Part shown: one piece after another, positions 1 to 10,418 of the stretch | Numbering within the stretch: position 1 is the first letter of the stretch | How the letters are laid out: the number at the start of each line of letters is the position of its first letter | Assembly: GCA_937874445.1 (NCBI GenBank) | Contig: CALNAL010000020.1 | Location: 1-10,423 of the forward strand | Origin: an uncultured Acetobacteraceae bacterium | GTDB taxonomy: Bacteria > Pseudomonadota > Alphaproteobacteria > Acetobacterales > Acetobacteraceae | Direction: 5' to 3' | DNA: 10,423 bases | Notes under the pieces: model-generated | Seen by the model: the letters and a program-made list of their open reading frames with translations, nothing else | What the model was told of the DNA's origin: nothing | Databases searched by the model: none | Program-made: the position numbers and the translations under genes

Positions 1-17
1 CGCGACGAGACCGGGTG

Positions 18-1424
18 TCAGATGTGCAGGGCCCGTCCGGCGGTGGCGAGGGCGGCTTCCTTGACGGCCTCGCTGAGGGTGGGATGGGCGTGGCAGACGC
101 GCGCCACGTCCTCGGCGGAGGCGCCGAATTCCAGGGCGGTGACGATCTCGGCGATCAGCGCGCCGGCGTCGGGGCCCAGGATGTGGCAGCCGAGCAGCCG
201 GTCGGTGGCCTTGTCGGCAAGGATCTTCACGAACCCGTCGGTGCAGCCCATGGCCCGGGCGCGGCCGTTGGCGGTGAAGGGGAACTTGCCGACGGCATAG
301 GCGATGCCGGCCTCCTTCAGCTGTTCCTCGGTCTGGCCGACCGAGGCCACCTCGGGCCACGTATAGACCACGCCGGGGATGGCATCGTAGTTGACATGCC
401 CGGCCTTGCCGGCGAGGTGCTCGGCGAGCGCCACGCCCTCGTCCTCGGCCTTGTGGGCCAGCATCGGGCCGGCGATGACATCGCCGATCGCGTAGATGCC
501 GGCAACCGAGGTCGCGAAATGCGCCCCCACCTCCACGCGGCCGCGCTTGTCGAGCGCGACGCCGGCCTCGGCGAGGCCGAGCCCCTCGGTGTAGGGGCGC
601 CGGCCGATCGCCAGCAGCACCACGTCGGCGGCGATGGTCTCCGCGGCCCCGCCCTTGGCGGGCTCGACGGTGAGGGCCACGCCCGTCTCGGAGGCCTCGG
701 CCTTCGTCACCTTCGAGGAGAGGCGGAACTTCATGCCCTGCTTGGCCAGCACGCGCTCGAAGGCGCGGGCGACCTCGAGGTCGTTGCCGGGGATGAGGCG
801 GTCGAGGAACTCCACCACCGTGACCTCGGCGCCGAGGCGGTTCCACACGCTGCCCAGCTCGAGCCCGATCACGCCGCCGCCGATCACCACCAGGTGCTTC
901 GGCACCGCCGCAAGCTCGAGCGCCCCGGTGGAGGTGACGATGCGCTTCTCGTCCACCGCCACGCCGGCGAGCGGCATGCTCTCCGAGCCGGTGGCGATGA
1001 CGATCGCCTTGGCCGCGATCTCCTCGTCCGCCCCGCCCGTGCCCGTCACGGCCACGCGTCCGGCCCCGAGGATGCGGCCCGCGCCCTTGATCCAGGCGAT
1101 CTTGTTCTTCTTGAAGAGGAACTCGACGCCGCGGGTATTGGCCTTCACCACCTCGGCCTTGCGCGCCTGCATCTGCGCGAGATCCAGCTCCACCCCGGCC
1201 ACCTTGATGCCGTGCTCGGCCCAGGCATGCTGCGTGGCGGAATAATTCTCCGACGAAACGAGCAGCGCCTTGGAGGGAATGCAGCCGACGTTGAGGCAGG
1301 TGCCGCCGAGGGTGGCACGCTTCTCCACCACCGCGACCTTCTGGCCGAGCTGGGCGGCGCGGAGGGCGCAGACGTAGCCGCCCGGCCCGCCGCCGATCAC
1401 GACGAGATCGAAACTCTGGGCCAT
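18..1424 (-). CDS. lpdA: Dihydrolipoyl dehydrogenase (E3 of the 2-oxoglutarate dehydrogenase complex)
   Basis: This FAD flavoprotein reoxidises the dihydrolipoyl groups carried by SucB and passes the electrons to NAD+. The 468-residue protein is the normal length for the family. Visible in order are the N-terminal FAD Rossmann motif GGGPGG (residues 11-16) with Glu34 at the end of the second strand, and the redox-active disulfide motif GGTCLNVGCIPSK (40-52, Cys43 and Cys48). They are followed by IATGS (143-147), the NAD-binding GGGVIG (182-187) with Glu205, and the second FAD contact AIGD (312-315). The C-terminal dimer interface HAHPTLSE carries the catalytic His447/Glu452 pair. The ATG start lies 3 nt after the sucB stop, which indicates translational coupling, and a GGGGA stretch about 10 nt upstream inside sucB may serve as ribosome binding site. 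Its position after sucA-sucB suggests it is the E3 of this complex, though one Lpd can also serve pyruvate dehydrogenase or glycine cleavage. Only 17 bases follow the stop, so no terminator can be judged. Confidence 0.97.
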   Translation of the reverse strand: MAQSFDLVVIGGGPGGYVCALRAAQLGQKVAVVEKRATLGGTCLNVGCIPSKALLVSSENYSATQHAWAEHGIKVAGVELDLAQMQARKAEVVKANTRGVEFLFKKNKIAWIKGAGRILGAGRVAVTGTGGADEEIAAKAIVIATGSESMPLAGVAVDEKRIVTSTGALELAAVPKHLVVIGGGVIGLELGSVWNRLGAEVTVVEFLDRLIPGNDLEVARAFERVLAKQGMKFRLSSKVTKAEASETGVALTVEPAKGGAAETIAADVVLLAIGRRPYTEGLGLAEAGVALDKRGRVEVGAHFATSVAGIYAIGDVIAGPMLAHKAEDEGVALAEHLAGKAGHVNYDAIPGVVYTWPEVASVGQTEEQLKEAGIAYAVGKFPFTANGRARAMGCTDGFVKILADKATDRLLGCHILGPDAGALIAEIVTALEFGASAEDVARVCHAHPTLSEAVKEAALATAGRALHI

Positions 1425-1427
1425 TTG

Positions 1428-2702
<1,275 letters not shown>

Positions 2703-2759
2703 GGCGGCAGGTCCAGTCCTATGAAATCAAACAGGTAAGGCGGTTTGCAGAAAGACGGC

Positions 2760-5666
<2,907 letters not shown>

Positions 5667-5674
5667 AGCTCGTT

Positions 5675-5680
5675 CCCCTC
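5675..5680 (-). promoter_or_regulatory. Ribosome binding site deciding the sucA start
   Basis: The minus strand reads GAGGGG here, with an 8-nt spacing to the ATG at 5666-5664. The sequence GGGGAACGA occurs twice in tandem just upstream (between about 5672 and 5693). No comparable purine block precedes the alternative in-frame ATG at 5723, so this site favours the shorter SucA. Confidence 0.65.
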
Positions 5681-5820
5681 GTTCGTTCCCCCCGCGCGAT
5701 GCATGCGCGGTCGTTTTCAACATCTAAGGTGCCCGGGGCACGGTCGCCCGGCAACCTTTCCGCGATAGATATGCGCTTTCCGCATGGAACTAACCAAGCT
5801 GCGGCGCCAGTGTAGCCCCA

Positions 5821-5865
5821 GCGGCACCGCCCCTCCCCGTCGCGACGGGGCCGGAGCGGTGCCGC
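5821..5865 (-). repeat. GC-rich nested inverted repeat (RNA hairpin) downstream of sucD
   Basis: The outer arms GCGGCACCGC (5821-5830) and GCGGTGCCGC (5856-5865) are perfect 10-bp complements. Between them lies a perfect 16-bp palindrome, CCCCGTCGCGACGGGG (5835-5850), so the whole folds into a long stem with a small internal loop (4 nt and 5 nt sides). In the transcript it begins 6 nt past the sucD stop codon. No T-run follows it in the minus sense, so it is not a canonical intrinsic terminator. It could pause polymerase, protect the 3' end of mdh-sucCD mRNA from exonucleases, or cause partial termination. Confidence 0.8.
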
Positions 5866-5871
5866 CGTTCA

Positions 5872-6747
5872 TCAGCCGCGCAGGGCGGCGATCATGGTGG
5901 AGCCGAGAGCGGCGGGGCTTTCGGCCACGTGGATGCCGGCGGCGCGCATCGCCTCCATCTTGGCGGCGGCGGTATCGCGCCCGCCGGAGATCACCGCCCC
6001 GGCATGGCCCATCCGCCGCCCGGGCGGGGCCGTCACCCCGGCGATGAAGCCCACCACCGGCTTCTTCACCTTGTTATGGGCGATGAACTCGGCGGCCTCG
6101 ATCTCGCTCTGCCCGCCGATCTCGCCGATCATGATGATCGACTCCGTCTCCGGGTCGGCGAGGAACATCTCCAGCAGCTCGATGAAGTCGGTGCCCTTCA
6201 CCGGGTCGCCGCCGATGCCCACGCAGGTGCTCTGCCCCAGCCCGACGGCCGTGGTCTGCGCCACCGCCTCGTAGGTCAGCGTCCCCGAGCGCGAGATGAT
6301 CCCCACCGAGCCGCGCTTGTGGATATGCCCCGGCATGATGCCGATCTTGCAGGCGTCCGGCGTGATGACGCCCGGGCAGTTCGGTCCGATCAGCCGCGTC
6401 GGCGAGCCCGCCAGCACGCGCTTGACGCGCACCATGTCGAGCACCGGGATGCCCTCGGTGATGCACACCACCAGCCGCAGCCCGGCGTCGATCGCCTCGA
6501 GGATGGAATCCGCGGCATAGGGCGGCGGCACGTAGATCACCGAGGCATCCGCCCCGGTCGCCGCCACCGCCTCGGCCACGGTGTTGAACACCGGGCGCTC
6601 CAGGTGGGTCATGCCGCCCTTGCCCGGGGTCACGCCGCCCACGACCTTGGTGCCGTAGGCGATCGCCTGCTCGGAATGGAAGGTGCCCTGCGAGCCGGTG
6701 AAGCCCTGCGTGATCACCTTGGTATTCGCATCGACCAGGATGGCCAT
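5872..6747 (-). CDS. sucD: Succinate-CoA ligase, alpha subunit
   Basis: The alpha subunit binds CoA and carries the phosphohistidine intermediate of succinyl-CoA synthetase; with SucC it converts succinyl-CoA, ADP (or GDP) and phosphate to succinate, CoA and a nucleoside triphosphate. The 291-residue protein opens with MAILVDANTKV and the CoA-binding Rossmann segment GFTGSQGTFHSEQ (about 15-27). GPNCPGVITP (about 120-130) follows, then GEIGG, and the active-site GHAG, whose His248 is the expected phosphohistidine. A perfect Shine-Dalgarno lies 7 nt before this ATG. A GTG codon directly before the ATG (6750-6748) could also initiate and would add one Met. With the ATG start, the A of the sucC TGA is shared (TGATG). 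The overlap implies translational coupling, which suits an equimolar alpha/beta enzyme. Confidence 0.97.
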   Translation of the reverse strand: MAILVDANTKVITQGFTGSQGTFHSEQAIAYGTKVVGGVTPGKGGMTHLERPVFNTVAEAVAATGADASVIYVPPPYAADSILEAIDAGLRLVVCITEGIPVLDMVRVKRVLAGSPTRLIGPNCPGVITPDACKIGIMPGHIHKRGSVGIISRSGTLTYEAVAQTTAVGLGQSTCVGIGGDPVKGTDFIELLEMFLADPETESIIMIGEIGGQSEIEAAEFIAHNKVKKPVVGFIAGVTAPPGRRMGHAGAVISGGRDTAAAKMEAMRAAGIHVAESPAALGSTMIAALRG

Positions 6748-7943
6748 CACGCAGCCTCCTTCACGGCCGTCACCACCTTCTCGGCGGCGTCGGCAAGGTT
6801 GTCGGCGGAGATGATCGGCAGCCCCGAGGTGGCCATGATCTCCTTGCCCTTCTCCACGTTGGTGCCCTCCAGGCGGACCACCAGCGGCACCTTCAGCTTG
6901 ACCTCGCGCGCCGCCGTCACCACGCCCTCGGCGATCACGTCGCAGCGCATGATGCCGCCGAAGATGTTGACCAGGATGCCCTTCACGTGCGGGTCGGAGA
7001 GAATGATCTTGAACGCCGCCGTGACGCGCTCGGTGGTCGCGCCCCCGCCCACGTCGAGGAAGTTGGCCGGCGAGCCGCCGTAGAGCTTGATGATGTCCAT
7101 CGTCGCCATGGCGAGGCCCGCGCCGTTGACCATGCAGCCGATGGAGCCGTCGAGGGCGATGTAGTTCAGCTCGTACTTGGCCGCCTCCAGCTCCTTGGGG
7201 TCCTGCTCGGCGGGGTCGCGCAGCGCCTCCACCTCGGGATGGCGGAACAGCGCGCTGTCGTCGAAGCCCATCTTGGCGTCGAGCGCCACCACCTCGCCCG
7301 CCTTGGTCACCACCAGCGGGTTGATCTCGACGATCGAGGCATCGAGCGCGGTGAAGGCCTTGTACATGCCGGAGACGAACTTGGTGAACGCCCCCACCTG
7401 CTTGCCGGTGAGCCCGAGCCCGAAGGCCAGCTTGCGGGCGTGGAAGCCGGAGAGCCCCGAGGCCGGGTCGATGGCCGCGCGCAGGATCTTCGCCGGGGTC
7501 TTGGCCGCCACCTGCTCGATCTCCATCCCCCCCTCGGTGGAGGCGACGATGGTGATGCGCGCGCTGGCGCGGTCGATCAGCAGCGACAGATACAGCTCGC
7601 GGGCGATGTCGCAGCCGGCCTCGACATAGACGCGCCGGACCACCCGGCCCGCCGCCCCGGTCTGCTTGGTCACGAGAACGTGCCCCAGCATCGCCTCCGC
7701 CGCCGCCCGCGCGGCCTCGGGCGAGCGTGCCAGGCGCACGCCGCCCTTGCCCTGCGGATCGTCGGCAAAATGTCCGGCACCTCGCCCGCCGGCGTGGATC
7801 TGCGCCTTGACGACGCAGATCTCTCCGCCCAGCTCCCGGGCCGCCGTTTCCGCCTCTGCGGGCGAACTCGCGACCTTGCCCCCCAGCACCGCCACCCCAT
7901 ACTGGCGCAGCAGCTCCTTGGCTTGGTACTCGTGTATGTTCAT
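6747..7943 (-). CDS. sucC: Succinate-CoA ligase (ADP/GDP-forming), beta subunit
   Basis: The beta subunit provides the ATP-grasp nucleotide site and the succinate site of succinyl-CoA synthetase. At 398 residues it is slightly longer than the 388 of the E. coli enzyme and looks intact. It begins with the family hallmark MNIHEYQAKELL. ATP-grasp residues are visible in VVKAQIHAGGRG (44-55, Lys46), EINPLVV (206-212, Mg2+ binding) and ALDAKMGFDD (Asp222). The C-terminal ligase-CoA domain shows VNGAGLAMATMD, LYGGSPANFLDVGGG and NIFGGIMRCDVIAEG. ADP versus GDP preference cannot be told from what I see. The ATG lies 11 nt after the mdh stop, with only a weak purine stretch (AGAGAA) as ribosome binding site, so initiation may depend on coupling to mdh. 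Its TGA overlaps the start of sucD. Confidence 0.97.
   Translation of the reverse strand: MNIHEYQAKELLRQYGVAVLGGKVASSPAEAETAARELGGEICVVKAQIHAGGRGAGHFADDPQGKGGVRLARSPEAARAAAEAMLGHVLVTKQTGAAGRVVRRVYVEAGCDIARELYLSLLIDRASARITIVASTEGGMEIEQVAAKTPAKILRAAIDPASGLSGFHARKLAFGLGLTGKQVGAFTKFVSGMYKAFTALDASIVEINPLVVTKAGEVVALDAKMGFDDSALFRHPEVEALRDPAEQDPKELEAAKYELNYIALDGSIGCMVNGAGLAMATMDIIKLYGGSPANFLDVGGGATTERVTAAFKIILSDPHVKGILVNIFGGIMRCDVIAEGVVTAAREVKLKVPLVVRLEGTNVEKGKEIMATSGLPIISADNLADAAEKVVTAVKEAA
6755..6761 (-). promoter_or_regulatory. Strong Shine-Dalgarno for sucD inside the 3' end of sucC
   Basis: The minus strand reads AAGGAGG within the last codons of sucC (the Lys-Glu of the C-terminal VKEAA). The spacing is 7 nt to the ATG at 6747 but only 4 nt to the adjoining GTG at 6750, so the ATG is the better start. 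It is the best ribosome binding site in the window. Confidence 0.85.
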
Positions 7944-7954
7944 GTGATTCTCTG

Positions 7955-8908
7955 TCAGACGCCCAATTTCTTGAAATCTTCGATCAGCACACGCACGCCC
8001 TCGCAGGATTTGTCAAAGGCAGCCTTCTCCTCGGCATTGAGCGGCACCTCGACGATGCGCTCCACGCCGTTCGCGCCGATCACCACCGGAGCGCCGACGT
8101 AGAGGTCCTTCTGTCCGTATTCGCCGTTCAGCTTCACCGCGCAAGGCAGCACGCGCTTGCGGTCCTTGAGGTAGCTCTCGGCCATGGCGATCGCCGAGGC
8201 GGCCGGCGCGTAGAAGGCGGAGCCGCGCTCCAGCAGCTTGACGATCTCGCCGCCGCCGTTGGCGGTGCGGGTCACGATGGCGTCGATCTTCTCCTGGGTG
8301 GTCCAGCCCATCCGGATGAGGTCGGGCACCGGCACGCCGGCCACCGCGGAGTAGCGCATCAGCGGCACCATGGAATCGCCGTGGCCGCCGAGCACGAAGC
8401 CGGTCACGTCATCCACCGAGACCCCGAATTCCTTGGCCAGGAACAGCCGCATGCGCGCGGAATCGAGCACGCCGGCCATGCCCACCACCTTGTTGGCGGG
8501 CAGGCCCGACTTCTGCTGCAGCGCCCAGACCATCACGTCGAGCGGATTGGTGATGCAGATGACGAAGGCGTCGGGGCAGTGCGCCTTGATGCCGGCGCCC
8601 ACCTGGCCCATCACCTCGGCATTCTTGGTCAGCAGGTCGTCGCGGCTCATTCCCGGCTTGCGCGGGAAGCCGGCGGTGACGATCACCACGTCGGCCCCGG
8701 CGATCACGGAATAGTCCGACGAGCCCGTCATGTTCACGTCGAAATGATCAATCGGTCCGGACTGCATGATGTCGAGGGCCTTGCCCGCCGCAACGCCGCC
8801 GAACACGTCGAACAGCACGACGTCACCGAGTTCCCTCAGACCGGCAAGATGCGCCAGCGTACCGCCAATATTTCCAGCGCCGATCAGAGCAATTTTATTG
8901 CGCGCCAT
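7955..8908 (-). CDS. mdh: Malate dehydrogenase (NAD+-dependent, LDH-like type)
   Basis: Mdh interconverts malate and oxaloacetate with NAD+/NADH. The 317-residue protein belongs to the LDH-like MDH family usual in Alphaproteobacteria rather than the E. coli type. The dinucleotide motif GAGNIGG occupies residues 10-16, and Asp34 ends the second strand, which favours NAD over NADP. The substrate loop GFPRKPGMSRDDLL (80-93) carries Arg83 and Arg89; Arg83 at the specificity position indicates malate rather than lactate. Asn121 (TNPLD), Asp149 and Arg152 (LDSARMR), and the proton-shuttling His176 in GGHGDSM complete the active site. It is the first gene of the TCA cluster, 11 nt before sucC. GAAAGG lies 11 nt before the ATG, a slightly long spacing. 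A zapE terminator just upstream implies that mdh has its own promoter. Confidence 0.97.
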   Translation of the reverse strand: MARNKIALIGAGNIGGTLAHLAGLRELGDVVLFDVFGGVAAGKALDIMQSGPIDHFDVNMTGSSDYSVIAGADVVIVTAGFPRKPGMSRDDLLTKNAEVMGQVGAGIKAHCPDAFVICITNPLDVMVWALQQKSGLPANKVVGMAGVLDSARMRLFLAKEFGVSVDDVTGFVLGGHGDSMVPLMRYSAVAGVPVPDLIRMGWTTQEKIDAIVTRTANGGGEIVKLLERGSAFYAPAASAIAMAESYLKDRKRVLPCAVKLNGEYGQKDLYVGAPVVIGANGVERIVEVPLNAEEKAAFDKSCEGVRVLIEDFKKLGV

Positions 8909-9027
8909 GCTTTTAAGTACCTTTCGAAGCGTCGAACGGAATGTGCCGTTCCGCAGTTTTAAGTCGATCCGAACGAAGAGGCCGCGCCTCCCGACGCGAG
9001 TTCTTGTTTAGGCGTCACGAGCGACAT
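8909..9027 (-). promoter_or_regulatory. mdh upstream region, probable promoter of the TCA operon
   Basis: The 119 bases between the zapE terminator and the mdh start must hold the main promoter, by position. The only candidate I can offer is weak: TCGACT (8967-8962) and CACATT (8945-8940) in the minus sense, spaced by 16 nt. The second box sits exactly in the loop of a 6-bp inverted repeat, GAACGG/CCGTTC (8934-8939 and 8946-8951), which could be an operator or a 5' leader hairpin. The A/T-richer stretch before the start (TACTTAAAAG) is also notable in this GC-rich window. Confidence 0.35.
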
Positions 9028-9074
9028 AAAAAACAGCCACCTGCCGCCGGCGAGACCAGGCAGCACGGGACTGT
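9028..9074 (-). terminator. Intrinsic terminator after zapE
   Basis: In the minus sense a hairpin begins 3 nt after the zapE stop codon and ends in six Ts (9033-9028). The closing pairs are ACAG/CTGT and the apical stem is CTGCC/GGCAG, with a partly mismatched section between and a 13-nt loop (9046-9058). The stem is imperfect but GC-rich, and the T-run follows it directly. It separates zapE from the mdh operon. Confidence 0.7.
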
Positions 9075-9077
9075 CGA

Positions 9078-10223
9078 TCATGTCAGATGCGGCAAGACGA
9101 GATAGTCACGACTCTGCATTTCCTCAAGACGACTGGCAGTCCGTTCAAACATCTGTGCTCCCGGGCCGCGGCGGTAGATGTGGTCCGGTCCGGTCTCGGC
9201 CGAGGCCAGAAGCTGAACGTGGTGATCGTATAGCGTATCGATCAGCACGACAAATCTCCGAGCCTCGTCGACGTTCTCCTCGCCGAGCCGCGGCACCCCC
9301 TGCAGCACCAGCGTATGGTAGCGCCGCGCCAGGGCCAGATAGTCGCCCGCCCCCAGAGCCGCCCGGCACAGCGTGGCAAAATCGAAACGGGCCACCCCGC
9401 CGCCCGCCTGCGGCACCCGCAGGGCCCGCCCCATCACCGTCAGCACCTCTGCATGGGGTGCAACTCCACCGCTCAGCTCTGCAAAAGCAGCATCGAGCGT
9501 CCGCCGCGCCCGGCCATCGTCCGGCACCAGCCAGTGCGGCCCCGCCAGCTGCCGCCCGCGCCGGTAGTCCGGCCCCGCGTCCATCTCCAGCACATCGAGA
9601 TGGCGCGTGATGAGCGCGATGAACGGCAGGAACGCATCCCGCCCCGGCTGATCGCGGAACAGGTCGGCCGGCCGCGTGTTGGACGTCGCGACGATCACCA
9701 CGAACCGCGCGAACAGCGCCTCGAACAGGCGCCCCAGAATCATCGCGTCGGCAATGTCGTTGACCTGGAATTCGTCGAAGCACAGCAGCGCCGCCTCCGC
9801 CGCGATGGACTCCGCCAGGGGGGGAATAGGGTCGGCAAGGTCGGGCTGCGCGGCCTTCATGGCATGGATTTTCGCATGCACGCCCTGCATGAATTCGTGG
9901 AAGTGGATGCGCCGCTTGTGACGCACCCGGGCGGCGGCAAAAAACAGGTCCATCAGCATCGACTTGCCGCGCCCCACCTCGCCCACGAGGTAGAGTCCCG
10001 CCGTCCGCGCCGTCCTGCGCCGGGTCAGCCGCGCCCACAGCCCGGCCCCCTCCGCCGGCGGCGGCAGCTCATAGTCGCGCAGCCGCTCCCACAGCGCCTG
10101 CAGCCGCTCCGCCGCACGCTCCTGCCCGGCATCCACCGCCAGCGCCCCGGCCGCCCGCCGCTCCCGGTAGGCCGCCAGCGGCCCCCGCTCCAGCAACGCC
10201 GCATCCGTCGCAAAAGGGTCCAT
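9078..10223 (-). CDS. zapE: Cell division protein ZapE (AFG1/LACE1-family P-loop ATPase)
   Basis: ZapE is an AFG1-like ATPase; in E. coli it associates with the FtsZ ring during constriction, and its mitochondrial relatives act in inner-membrane protein quality control. The 381-residue protein shows Walker A GEVGRGKS (81-88), HFHEFM (107-112), Walker B LLCFDEFQV (146-154) and the sensor segment VATSNT (178-183). The C-terminal part contains VPRLGEENVDEARRF and LIDTLYDHH, as expected for the family. I chose the ATG at 10223 because the family's N-terminal PLAAYRERRAAG follows it closely (residues 15-26). An upstream in-frame GTG at 10367 would add 48 residues encoded largely by palindromic repeat DNA, with no resemblance to the family. 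No Shine-Dalgarno precedes the chosen start. The gene is often found next to mdh in Alphaproteobacteria, but a terminator separates the two here. It has no obvious part in the TCA cycle. Confidence 0.93.
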   Translation of the reverse strand: MDPFATDAALLERGPLAAYRERRAAGALAVDAGQERAAERLQALWERLRDYELPPPAEGAGLWARLTRRRTARTAGLYLVGEVGRGKSMLMDLFFAAARVRHKRRIHFHEFMQGVHAKIHAMKAAQPDLADPIPPLAESIAAEAALLCFDEFQVNDIADAMILGRLFEALFARFVVIVATSNTRPADLFRDQPGRDAFLPFIALITRHLDVLEMDAGPDYRRGRQLAGPHWLVPDDGRARRTLDAAFAELSGGVAPHAEVLTVMGRALRVPQAGGGVARFDFATLCRAALGAGDYLALARRYHTLVLQGVPRLGEENVDEARRFVVLIDTLYDHHVQLLASAETGPDHIYRRGPGAQMFERTASRLEEMQSRDYLVLPHLT

Positions 10224-10229
10224 GCCGGC

Positions 10230-10258
10230 CAGATAGAGACAAATCGCCCGCGCATCAA
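10230..10258 (-). promoter_or_regulatory. Candidate zapE promoter, possibly giving a leaderless mRNA
   Basis: In the minus sense TTGATG (10258-10253, 4 of 6 matches to TTGACA) and TATCTG (10235-10230, 3 of 6 matches to TATAAT) are separated by exactly 17 nt. Only 6 nt lie between the second box and the ATG at 10223, so transcription would begin about at the start codon. This agrees with the absence of a Shine-Dalgarno. The match to consensus is modest, and a promoter further upstream is equally possible. Confidence 0.3.
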
Positions 10259-10296
10259 CGCCCCCTGCCCGGGGAGAGCAAGGCGAGGAAAGGAAG

Positions 10297-10324
10297 GCTT
10301 CTTTTTCCTGAAGGAAAAAGAAGC
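10297..10324. repeat. Perfect 13-bp inverted repeat (proximal palindrome)
   Basis: The arms GCTTCTTTTTCCT and AGGAAAAAGAAGC flank a 2-nt centre (GA), effectively a 12-bp stem with a TGAA loop. One arm is almost all pyrimidine and the other almost all purine, unlike the surrounding GC-rich sequence. On the plus strand AAAAAGG follows, and on the minus strand CTTCCTTTCC follows. Neither is a proper T-run, so terminator function is uncertain. It is the zapE-proximal part of the composite element 10297-10418. Confidence 0.85.
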
Positions 10325-10345
10325 AAAAAGGACTCTGTTCATTAA

Positions 10346-10372
10346 GCTCCGCGGGTGACACCGGCACGGAGC
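10346..10372. repeat. Imperfect inverted repeat (central palindrome)
   Basis: GCTCCG (10346-10351) and CGGAGC (10367-10372) enclose 15 nt that contain the small palindrome GGTGACACC. TTAA (10342-10345) and CTTAA (10373-10377) flank the arms and extend the pairing with one bulged base. It lies midway between two stronger palindromes. Confidence 0.6.
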
Positions 10373-10394
10373 CTTAACGGATAAAGCTTTCTTG

Positions 10395-10418
10395 GTTCTT
10401 CTTGCTCGCAAGAAGAAC
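10395..10418. repeat. Perfect 11-bp inverted repeat (distal palindrome)
   Basis: The arms GTTCTTCTTGC and GCAAGAAGAAC flank a 2-nt centre (TC), effectively a 10-bp stem with a CTCG loop. Its TTCTT/AAGAA composition resembles the palindrome at 10297-10324. No T-run follows on either strand as far as visible; the window ends 5 bases later, so the element may continue. Confidence 0.85.

Larger units (their letters stand above)
5667..5871 (-). promoter_or_regulatory. Structured spacer between sucD and sucA
   Basis: This 205-nt spacer is the longest gap inside the operon. It contains a large GC-rich hairpin (5821-5865) just after the sucD stop and a small palindrome, GTGCCC-G-GGGCAC, at 5729-5741. 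In the minus sense a TTGGTT (5797-5792) lies 18 nt before a CATATC (5773-5768). These match the sigma-70 boxes at only 3 of 6 positions each, so an internal sucA promoter is possible but weakly supported. No convincing gene lies here; a 22-codon ATG-to-TGA stretch (5785-5717) lacks a ribosome binding site. I infer that the region uncouples sucAB-lpdA expression from mdh-sucCD, by an internal promoter, RNA processing or mRNA stabilisation. I do not recognise it as a known riboswitch. Confidence 0.4.
10297..10418. repeat. Composite palindromic intergenic element upstream of zapE
   Basis: Three consecutive inverted repeats (about 28, 27 and 24 bp) in 122 bases, joined by AT-richer linkers (10325-10345 and 10373-10394), form a dumbbell-like array. 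The base composition and purine/pyrimidine strand asymmetry differ from the flanking coding DNA. From memory, similar strings with the linker and centre motifs (AAAAAGGACTCTGTTCATTA, GTGACACCGGCACGG) recur between genes in Acetobacteraceae. I could not check this, so the dispersed-repeat interpretation is inference. It encodes nothing credible. The remaining 200-base stretch upstream of zapE (10224-10296) holds only the candidate promoter. Confidence 0.55.

Noticed and set aside
5667..5723. A 19-residue N-terminal extension of SucA from an ATG at 5723
   Set aside because: No ribosome binding site precedes it, the extra residues do not resemble the family, and GAGGGG is well placed for the ATG at 5666.
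5717..5785. A 22-codon open frame in the sucD-sucA spacer as a leader peptide
   Set aside because: It has no Shine-Dalgarno and no run of regulatory codons, and its length is expected by chance in GC-rich DNA.
5821..5865. Intrinsic terminator of sucD
   Set aside because: The hairpin is very stable but lacks a T-run downstream, and sucA must be expressed from DNA further on with only a weak promoter candidate.
10297..10324. Intrinsic terminator reading on either strand
   Set aside because: The stem is strong but is followed by AAAAAGG on the plus strand and by CTTCCTTTCC on the minus strand rather than a T-run, so I list it as a palindromic repeat only.
10224..10367. A 48-residue N-terminal extension of ZapE from a GTG at 10367
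   Set aside because: The extension reads through the proximal palindrome and linker DNA, gives a compositionally odd peptide, and is unlike ZapE N-termini.
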